Shown: in pieces, positions 1-5,921 of the stretch | How positions within the stretch are numbered: position 1 is the first letter of the stretch | Layout: each line of letters opens with the position of its first letter | Source of the DNA: Pseudomonadota bacterium | GTDB lineage: Bacteria > Pseudomonadota > Alphaproteobacteria > Rhizobiales > Rhizobiaceae | Assembly: GCA_023433855.1 (NCBI GenBank) | Contig: JAEYTV010000154.1 | Coordinates: 1-11,845, forward strand | Direction of reading: 5' to 3' | Length of the DNA: 11,845 bases | Notes under the pieces: model-generated | Database searches by the model: none | What the model was told of the DNA's origin: nothing | Seen by the model: the letters and a program-made list of their open reading frames with translations, nothing else | Position numbers and translations under genes: made by a program

Positions 1-1179
1 GGCGTATGCAAGGGTAAGATAACCGGCGCCATCACCGCGAGCGGCTTGACTTCGCTGGAAGAGGTTCGCGCCCACACGAAGGCATCCGCCTCCTGCGGCA
101 CCTGCACCGGCCTCGTCGACCAACTGATGAGCCTGACACTCGGTGACGCCTACAATCCCAGGGCCGTGCAGCCCATGTGTCCCTGCACCGACCTTGGCCA
201 TGACGACGTGCGCCGGCTCATCAAGGCCAAGGGCCTGAAGACCATTGCCGCCGTCATGCAGGAACTGGAGTGGAAGACCTCCTGCGGATGCGCCAAGTGC
301 CGGCCGGCGCTGAATTACTATCTCGTCTGCGACTGGCCGGATGAATATGCGGATGATTACCAGTCGCGCTTCATCAATGAACGCGTCCACGCCAACATCC
401 AGAAGGACGGCACCTACTCCGTCGTGCCGCGCATGTGGGGCGGAGTGACCAATGCGCAGGAATTGCGGGCCATCGCGGATGTGGTGGACAAGTTCGCGAT
501 CCCGATGGTGAAGGTGACCGGCGGCCAGCGTCTGGACCTTCTCGGCATCGAGAAGGAAGACCTGCCCGCCGTCTGGGCCGATCTCGGCAAGGCCGGCTTC
601 ATCTCCGGGCAGGCCTATGCAAAGGGCCTGCGCACGGTAAAGACCTGTGTTGGCTCCGACTGGTGCCGCTTCGGCACCCAGGATTCGACCGGCCTCGGCA
701 TCCGCATCGAAAAGTTCATGTGGGGCTCCTGGACGCCGGCGAAACTCAAGATGGCCGTTTCCGGATGTCCGCGAAACTGCGCCGAGGCGACCTGCAAGGA
801 CATCGGCGTCATCTGCGTCGACTCCGGCTTCGAGATCCATTTCGCAGGCGCTGCCGGCCTCGACATCAAGGGCACTGAGGTGCTCGGCCTGGTCAAGAAC
901 GAGGATGACGCGCTCGAGCATATCGTGGCGCTGACGCAGATGTACCGCGAACAGGGCCGCTACCTCGAGCGCATCTACAAATGGGCCAAACGCATCGGCC
1001 TCGACGAGATCCGCCGGCAGATCGTGGACGATGCCGACAAGCGTAAGGGTTACTACGAGCGCTTTGTCTTCTCCCAACAGTTCGCGCAGGTGGACCCATG
1101 GTCGCAACGCGTCTCCGGCAAGGACAAGCACGAATTCAACCCCATGGCGACGATCGGTTACCCGGCGGCTGCGGAATGA
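1..1179 (+). CDS. nirB: Assimilatory nitrite reductase [NAD(P)H] large subunit, C-terminal part (5' end outside window)
   Basis: The reading frame is open from base 1 and ends in TGA at 1177-1179, giving 392 residues; NirB proteins are about 800-850 residues, so this is roughly the C-terminal half. The enzyme reduces nitrite to ammonium in the cytoplasm using NAD(P)H, FAD, Fe-S clusters and siroheme. Counting from the first codon, the fragment opens inside a BFD-type [2Fe-2S] domain (GVCKG, then CGTC with Cys32 and Cys35). A second Cys-rich BFD-like segment follows (CPCTDLGHDDV, then SCGCAKC). Next comes the nitrite/sulfite reductase ferredoxin-like half-domain (about 125-200). The 4Fe-4S/siroheme ligands are Cys216 and Cys222 (TCVGSDWC) and Cys256 and Cys260 (SGCPRNC), which fit the nitrite/sulfite reductase signature. 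nirD follows 10 nt downstream with its ribosome-binding site touching the nirB stop. The FAD/NADH half and the promoter are outside the window. Confidence 0.96.
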   Translation, partial: GVCKGKITGAITASGLTSLEEVRAHTKASASCGTCTGLVDQLMSLTLGDAYNPRAVQPMCPCTDLGHDDVRRLIKAKGLKTIAAVMQELEWKTSCGCAKCRPALNYYLVCDWPDEYADDYQSRFINERVHANIQKDGTYSVVPRMWGGVTNAQELRAIADVVDKFAIPMVKVTGGQRLDLLGIEKEDLPAVWADLGKAGFISGQAYAKGLRTVKTCVGSDWCRFGTQDSTGLGIRIEKFMWGSWTPAKLKMAVSGCPRNCAEATCKDIGVICVDSGFEIHFAGAAGLDIKGTEVLGLVKNEDDALEHIVALTQMYREQGRYLERIYKWAKRIGLDEIRRQIVDDADKRKGYYERFVFSQQFAQVDPWSQRVSGKDKHEFNPMATIGYPAAAE

Positions 1180-1183
1180 GGAG
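1179..1183 (+). promoter_or_regulatory. Ribosome-binding site deciding the nirD start
   Basis: AGGAG overlaps the last base of the nirB stop codon and sits 6 nt before the ATG at 1190. It leaves no spacing for the alternative ATG at 1184. The position suggests that nirD translation is coupled to termination of nirB. Confidence 0.7.
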
Positions 1184-1189
1184 ATGAAG

Positions 1190-1519
1190 ATGAACTGGAT
1201 CGCAATCGGCAAGCTCACCGACATCCCGCCACGAGGAGCAAGATGCGTCAGGACGCCCCAAGGGAGGATCGGCGTGTTCCGGACCGGCGACGATCTTGTC
1301 TTCGCCATAGAAGATCATTGCCCGCACAAGGGAGGACCGCTGACGCAGGGGATCGTCCACGGCGCCTCAGTCACCTGCCCTCTCCACAACTGGGTGATCT
1401 CGCTCGAGACAGGGCGGACGCTCGGCGCCGACGAAGGCTCGGTCAGGACCATTCCTCTCGAGCTCCGCGGAGACGAGATCTTCATCGCCCTCGAAGAACA
1501 GCTGATCGCCGCAGAATAG
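1190..1519 (+). CDS. nirD: Nitrite reductase small subunit, Rieske-type [2Fe-2S] protein
   Basis: A 109-residue protein, typical NirD size. It is the small partner of NirB in the cytoplasmic nitrite reductase. The single domain carries a complete Rieske ligand set: Cys44-Pro-His46 (CPHKGGPL) and Cys63-Pro-Leu-His66 (CPLHNW), that is C-x-H-x16-C-x2-H. Enteric NirD, as I recall it, has lost these ligands, so this version probably binds a real cluster. In Paracoccus denitrificans the equivalent protein (NasG) passes electrons from the NirB-like subunit to the nitrate reductase; a similar role with the downstream NarB is inference. The ATG at 1190 is preferred because AGGAG lies 6 nt upstream; an in-frame ATG at 1184 directly abuts that site and leaves no spacing. 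Confidence 0.95.
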   Translation: MNWIAIGKLTDIPPRGARCVRTPQGRIGVFRTGDDLVFAIEDHCPHKGGPLTQGIVHGASVTCPLHNWVISLETGRTLGADEGSVRTIPLELRGDEIFIALEEQLIAAE

Positions 1520-1550
1520 ATCCGTGCCTTCCACACCAAACCTGTCCCCT

Positions 1551-1556
1551 AGGGAG
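1551..1556 (+). promoter_or_regulatory. Ribosome-binding site of the putative transporter remnant
   Basis: AGGGAG lies 10 nt before the ATG at 1567 in the 47-nt gap after nirD. The spacing is a little long. It looks like the surviving translation signal of the gene whose start it precedes, so the short ORF may still be translated. Confidence 0.45.
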
Positions 1557-1566
1557 ACGCGCCGCC

Positions 1567-1716
1567 ATGTCCTACGTCCCACCTGCCGAATTCGTGGATA
1601 AGATGGGGCTCACTTTTGTAGGCCTGACACTCTATTCCACCCATGGACGCGAGATCACCCGAGGGGGGATGCCCGCGCGCCGCGTGGCAGAGCCCATCGC
1701 CGTTCCCGCGGAGTGA
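1567..1716 (+). pseudogene. Internally deleted formate/nitrite transporter (FocA/NirC family) remnant, 49 codons
   Basis: This short ORF fills the gap between nirD and narB and ends 3 nt before the narB ATG. Its first 13 residues (MSYVPPAEFVDKM) resemble the conserved start of FocA/NirC-family transporters of alphaproteobacteria. The next residues (GLTFVGLTLYSTHG) resemble the end of the last transmembrane helix of the same family, followed by a hydrophilic tail. Family members are about 260-290 residues with six transmembrane helices; here no complete helix remains. The simplest reading is an in-frame internal deletion that fused the two ends of a nitrite transporter gene while keeping its ribosome-binding site, start and stop. 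A nitrite transporter gene fits this operon well. The resemblance is from memory of the family, not an alignment. Alternatives are a genuine small ORF of unknown role, or an assembly collapse. Any polypeptide made is very unlikely to transport nitrite. Confidence 0.6.
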
Positions 1717-1719
1717 GCG

Positions 1720-4410
1720 ATGGGCCAGCGCCATCTGGAGAGCGAGATGCAGGCGGGTGGACGCATCACCAGGACGACCTGTCCCTATTGCGGCGTCGGC
1801 TGCGGTGTGGTCGCCACGGTGGCAAGTGACGGCGCCGTAACGGTCAGGGGCGATCCGGAGCACCCGGCCAACTTCGGCCGCCTTTGTTCAAAGGGATCGG
1901 CACTGGCGGAGACCATCGATCTCGATGGGCGGCTACTTGTTCCCGAGATTCTCGGCCGGCAGACGAACTGGGGCGAGGCGCTTGATCTAGTCGCTGCGAG
2001 GTTTGGGGAAGCGATCGCCGAACACGGACCGGATTCCGTTGCCTTCTACCTCTCCGGCCAGTTGCTGACCGAGGACTATTACGTCGCCAACAAGCTGATG
2101 AAGGGCTTCTTTGGCTCCGCGAACATCGACACCAATTCACGTCTGTGCATGTCCTCTTCGGTCGCAGGGCACCGGCGCGCGTTTGGCTCGGACACCGTTC
2201 CCGGTATCTATGAGGATCTGGAACTCGCCGATCTGGTGGTCCTCACGGGCTCCAATCTCGCCTGGTGCCACCCGGTACTCTACCAGCGGATTGCCGCGGC
2301 CAAGGCCGACCGGCCGGCTATGAAGATCGTCGTGATCGATCCCCGTCGGACCAGGACCTGCGACATAGCCGACCTTCATCTGGCAATCCGGCCAGACGGC
2401 GACGTTGCCTTGTTCATGGGCCTGCTAGCCCGCCTCGCGCAGACGCCGGCGATCGATCAGAACTATATCGCCGCGCATACGCAGGGGTTTGGCGAAGCCT
2501 TTGCGGCGGCTTGCGCCCTCTCCTTTGTCGAATTGATGGAGGGGACCGGTCTCCCGGCCATGCAAATCCGCGACTTCTACCGTATGTTCGAGACGACGGA
2601 ACGGACGGTCACCTGCTACAGCCAAGGCGTCAATCAATCCTCATCCGGCACTGACAAGGTCAATGCTATCATCAACTGCCATCTGGCCACCGGCCGCATC
2701 GGCCGCCCTGGCATGGGCCCTTTCTCGCTGACGGGCCAGCCAAACGCCATGGGCGGTCGCGAGGTCGGCGGACTTGCGAACATGCTTGCCGCACACATGT
2801 CGATGGAAAGCGCTGACGATCGCGAGCGGGTCCGGCGTTTCTGGACGTCGCCGACAATCGCGGCCAAGCCGGGCCTGAAGGCGGTCGACATGTTTCGTGC
2901 GGCTGCCGACGGACGTATCAAGGCCCTGTGGATCATGGGGACCAATCCCGCGGTCTCTCTGCCGGATACCGACGCGGTCGAGGCGGCATTGAAGACATGT
3001 CCCTTCGTTGTCGTTTCGGATATTGTGCGAAGTACCGACACGACCCGGCACGCCCACGTTCTTCTCCCTTCTTTGGGTTGGGGCGAAAAGGACGGTACGG
3101 TAACCAACTCCGAACGCCGCATCTCTCGGCAGCGCCCCTTCCTTGCCACTCCCGGTGAAGCCAGGTCGGACTGGTGGCAGATGGCCGAGGTTGCACGACG
3201 TTCCGGCTTTGCAGGGTTCGAGTTTCGATCCGCGTGCGACATTTTCGCCGAGCATGCGTCGCTTTCGAGCTTCGAGAACGACGGCACCCGCGATTTCGAT
3301 ATTGGCGCCTGTGCGGAGATCGACCAGGATACCTATGGCGAACTCGGCCCGACGCAGTGGCCATTTCGCCGAGGCGACTCGCCCTGCACGACGCGTTTTT
3401 TTTCAGACGGAAACTTCTACCATCAGGATCGCAAGGCACGCTTCATCGCAGTCGAGCCGCCCGCGATCGCGCCGTCCGACCGGCGCTATCCGTTGACACT
3501 CAACACCGGTCGCGTTCGCGATCATTGGCATACGATGACGCGGACCGGAAAAAGCGCCCGCCTCTCCGCCCACATTGCCGAGCCATTCGCCGAAATCAAC
3601 CCGCATGACGCGATGGAACTCGAACTCGGCGATGCGACTCTGGTCGAGATCGAAAGCACGCTTGGCCGCGCGGTCGTTCGGGCATTGCTGACCGAGAGGC
3701 AGGCACGTGGCAACGTTTTCGTGCCAATCCACTGGAGCAGCCAGTTTGCCTCCACAGGTCGTATCGGCGCACTTGTCCCTCCGATTACCGATCCGCATTC
3801 CGGACAGCCAGCGTCAAAGAAGGTTCCAGTCGTTCTCCGCCCGCTCGGCGTGTCCCGCTATGGCTTTGCGGTCTGCGCCGCAAAGCCGCAGACACCCCGG
3901 GCCGACTACTGGGCGCTCGCAAGAGTAGATGGTGGCTGGCGGATCGAGCTTGCCTTTGCACGAGACAGCGAAAACTGGACGGCCTGGTGCCGCGCGACGT
4001 TCGGCGTAGGCGAGGACATCGAGCCGGTCGGTTACGCCGACCGTGAAACAGGCGACCTGCGGCTCGCGTTCTTCGAAGGAAGCAGCTTGCGGGCAGTCAT
4101 CTTTCTTGCTCGACAGCCCGTGGCGGTGGCCAGGAACTGGGCGGTCGCACAACTGGCCGTGGAGCACGGCGACCTCCGGGAGCGCTTCGCCGTCGTTGCT
4201 GGCCGGCCCGGCGCGGACCGGCCCGACACGGGCGCCACCGTCTGCTCGTGCTTTTCGGTGGGCGTCAATACGATCATCTCCGCCGTCCACGGCGGATGCC
4301 GGACCGTTGAAGCCATCGGAAGGCACAGCAATGCCGGAACCAACTGCGGTTCGTGCCGTGCCGAAATCCGGGAGATCATAGATGACTGTCTTGCTGCCGC
4401 CGCGGAATGA
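1720..4410 (+). CDS. narB: Assimilatory nitrate reductase, Mo-bis-MGD catalytic subunit with C-terminal BFD-like [2Fe-2S] domain
   Basis: An 896-residue cytoplasmic enzyme that reduces nitrate to nitrite (also called NasA). The N-terminal [4Fe-4S] motif has Cys21, Cys24, Cys28 and Cys56 (CPYCGVGC and RLCSKG). The molybdopterin oxidoreductase core follows, with Cys143 in SRLCMSS as the probable molybdenum ligand. The dinucleotide-binding domain covers about 590-700 (LNTGRVRDHWHTMTRTG). After a poorly characterised linker of about 120 residues, a BFD-type [2Fe-2S] domain has Cys842 and Cys844 (CSCFSVG) and Cys876 and Cys879 (NCGSC). NasA proteins with this extra domain are known, and it is thought to receive electrons. 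There is no twin-arginine signal, which argues against a periplasmic NapA. The ATG at 1720 has GGAG 6 nt upstream, inside the end of the preceding short ORF. The last 29 nt overlap cysG. An 8-T run lies at 3396-3403. Confidence 0.95.
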   Translation: MGQRHLESEMQAGGRITRTTCPYCGVGCGVVATVASDGAVTVRGDPEHPANFGRLCSKGSALAETIDLDGRLLVPEILGRQTNWGEALDLVAARFGEAIAEHGPDSVAFYLSGQLLTEDYYVANKLMKGFFGSANIDTNSRLCMSSSVAGHRRAFGSDTVPGIYEDLELADLVVLTGSNLAWCHPVLYQRIAAAKADRPAMKIVVIDPRRTRTCDIADLHLAIRPDGDVALFMGLLARLAQTPAIDQNYIAAHTQGFGEAFAAACALSFVELMEGTGLPAMQIRDFYRMFETTERTVTCYSQGVNQSSSGTDKVNAIINCHLATGRIGRPGMGPFSLTGQPNAMGGREVGGLANMLAAHMSMESADDRERVRRFWTSPTIAAKPGLKAVDMFRAAADGRIKALWIMGTNPAVSLPDTDAVEAALKTCPFVVVSDIVRSTDTTRHAHVLLPSLGWGEKDGTVTNSERRISRQRPFLATPGEARSDWWQMAEVARRSGFAGFEFRSACDIFAEHASLSSFENDGTRDFDIGACAEIDQDTYGELGPTQWPFRRGDSPCTTRFFSDGNFYHQDRKARFIAVEPPAIAPSDRRYPLTLNTGRVRDHWHTMTRTGKSARLSAHIAEPFAEINPHDAMELELGDATLVEIESTLGRAVVRALLTERQARGNVFVPIHWSSQFASTGRIGALVPPITDPHSGQPASKKVPVVLRPLGVSRYGFAVCAAKPQTPRADYWALARVDGGWRIELAFARDSENWTAWCRATFGVGEDIEPVGYADRETGDLRLAFFEGSSLRAVIFLARQPVAVARNWAVAQLAVEHGDLRERFAVVAGRPGADRPDTGATVCSCFSVGVNTIISAVHGGCRTVEAIGRHSNAGTNCGSCRAEIREIIDDCLAAAAE

Positions 4411-5860
4411 AGCGCCTGCCCGAATGGGCACCCTCGCGAAGCTTCCGGTCTTCTGGGACCTGGAAGGCAAACGGGTGGTGGTCGCGGGAGGTACGGAGGC
4501 CGCCGCCTGGAAGGGCGAACTCCTGGCTGCTTGCGGAGCGGAGGTCCACGTTCATGCGGAGGAACTCTCCGATTCCTTCATGAGCCTCATGCGACGAGGT
4601 CCCGAGCATCCGCGGGGTTGTTTCGTCCATCATCCGCGCGGCTGGCAAGAGGCGGTCCTCGACGGCGCGGCCCTGGCGGTCGCCGATGTCGAGGAAGAGG
4701 ATGAGGCCCAGGCCTTCTTCGATGCCGCACGCAGCGCAGGCGTGCCCGTCAACGTCATCGACAAGCCCGCGTTCTGCCAATTCCAGTTCGGCTCGATCGT
4801 CAACCGTTCTCCGCTCGTTATATCCATAGCAACGGACGGCGCCGCGCCGATCCTTGCCCAGGCGATCCGCCGCCGCATCGAGACGCTGGTGCCCCCGTCC
4901 CTGAAGGAGTGGACCAAGCTTGCCCAGACCGTGAGGGGCATGATCAATGCGCGGCTGGCACCCGGTCCGCAGCGACGCGCCTTCTGGGAACGTTTTGTCG
5001 ACCATGCCCTTGCCAATTCGGCCGCACCCGGGAGGGCCGATGTGGACGCTCTCCTCGCCGATGCCCGAGAGATTTCCATCCGGCCGCCAACGGGACGCGT
5101 TACCCTGGTCGGCGCCGGCCCGGGCGATGCTGAGCTGTTGACGCTCAAAGCGGTGCGGGCCTTGCAAGCTGCCGATGTCATCCTGTTCGATGACCTTGTT
5201 CCGGACGAGGTGCTGGAACTCGCTCGCCGCGAGGCCAAGCGGATGCTGGTCGGGAAGCGGGGCGGGCGGGAAAGCTGCCGGCAGGAAGATATCAACGAGA
5301 TCATGGTGAAGTTCGCCAAGGCAGGCAAAAACGTCGTGCGGCTGAAATCCGGCGATCCGATGATCTTCGGGCGCGCGGGCGAGGAGATTGCCTGGCTCGA
5401 CGCCAATGGCATCGCGGTCGATATCGCCCCCGGCATCACCTCCGCAAGTGCACTTGCCGCAAGACTGGGCGTATCCCTCACCCATCGCGACCACGCCCAA
5501 GCCGTACGCTTCGTCACCGGCCACTCCCGCAAGGGCGCCCTGCCCGACACGCTCGACTGGCATTCACTCGCAGACCCTCGTACGACCACCGTCTATTACA
5601 TGGCGGGCCGCACAGCCGGAGCCGTCGCAACCAAGCTCATACAAGCGGGCATGGCATCCGCCACTCCCGCCGTGATTGTCAGCGCCGTCACCCGCCCGAC
5701 GGAACGCCGCTGGTTCGGATCGATCAGCACGCTTGCGACGGGGATGGCCGAAATCGGTCTGGAAGAGCCCGTGCTAATTGCCGTCGGAGAGGTTTTCGGC
5801 CAAACCGTCCGCAACTCGGTACTGTCGCAACCGGATCTTCCAACTGCCGGGAACCTCTGA
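4382..5860 (+). CDS. cysG: Siroheme synthase (uroporphyrinogen-III C-methyltransferase / precorrin-2 dehydrogenase / sirohydrochlorin ferrochelatase)
   Basis: A 492-residue two-module protein that makes siroheme, the cofactor of NirB. The N-terminal dehydrogenase/chelatase module (about 15-215) has a nucleotide-binding loop written VVVAGGTEAAAWK, then VNVIDKP, GSIVNRSPL and RRAFWERF. An Asp in AVADVEEED aligns by eye with the catalytic Asp of enteric CysG. The C-terminal SAM-dependent methyltransferase module (from about 237) shows LVGAGPGD, LKSGDPMIFGR, PGITSASA and LTHRDHAQ, the usual SUMT signatures. The nucleotide loop lacks one glycine of the enteric GGGDVA form, with Thr in its place; I believe this is common in alphaproteobacteria. 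The ATG at 4382 has GGGAG 7 nt upstream, inside narB, so translation is probably coupled. A weaker alternative start is at 4424 (Met15). It is the last gene of this operon and converges on exoP. Confidence 0.95.
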   Translation: MTVLLPPRNEAPARMGTLAKLPVFWDLEGKRVVVAGGTEAAAWKGELLAACGAEVHVHAEELSDSFMSLMRRGPEHPRGCFVHHPRGWQEAVLDGAALAVADVEEEDEAQAFFDAARSAGVPVNVIDKPAFCQFQFGSIVNRSPLVISIATDGAAPILAQAIRRRIETLVPPSLKEWTKLAQTVRGMINARLAPGPQRRAFWERFVDHALANSAAPGRADVDALLADAREISIRPPTGRVTLVGAGPGDAELLTLKAVRALQAADVILFDDLVPDEVLELARREAKRMLVGKRGGRESCRQEDINEIMVKFAKAGKNVVRLKSGDPMIFGRAGEEIAWLDANGIAVDIAPGITSASALAARLGVSLTHRDHAQAVRFVTGHSRKGALPDTLDWHSLADPRTTTVYYMAGRTAGAVATKLIQAGMASATPAVIVSAVTRPTERRWFGSISTLATGMAEIGLEEPVLIAVGEVFGQTVRNSVLSQPDLPTAGNL

Positions 5861-5921
5861 ACTCACTCGCCGGCACGAAGCCGCATATGCCTTCTGGGTT
5901 CAGCGGCCACCATGAACTTCT

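Noticed and set aside
1031..1189. A longer nirD frame running back into nirB
   Set aside because: The upstream part is nirB read in another frame; NirD homology and the ribosome-binding site fix the start at 1190.
4376..5563. A 395-codon open frame on the - strand opposite cysG
   Set aside because: Antisense shadow of cysG; no motif, and the + strand has both CysG modules intact.
5857..5907. Short inverted repeats between cysG and exoP (CTGAAC/GTTCAG and GCCGC/GCGGC) as a bidirectional terminator
   Set aside because: Stems are 5-6 bp with loops of 18-35 nt, the two pairings overlap, and there is no T run on either strand; not enough to call a terminator.
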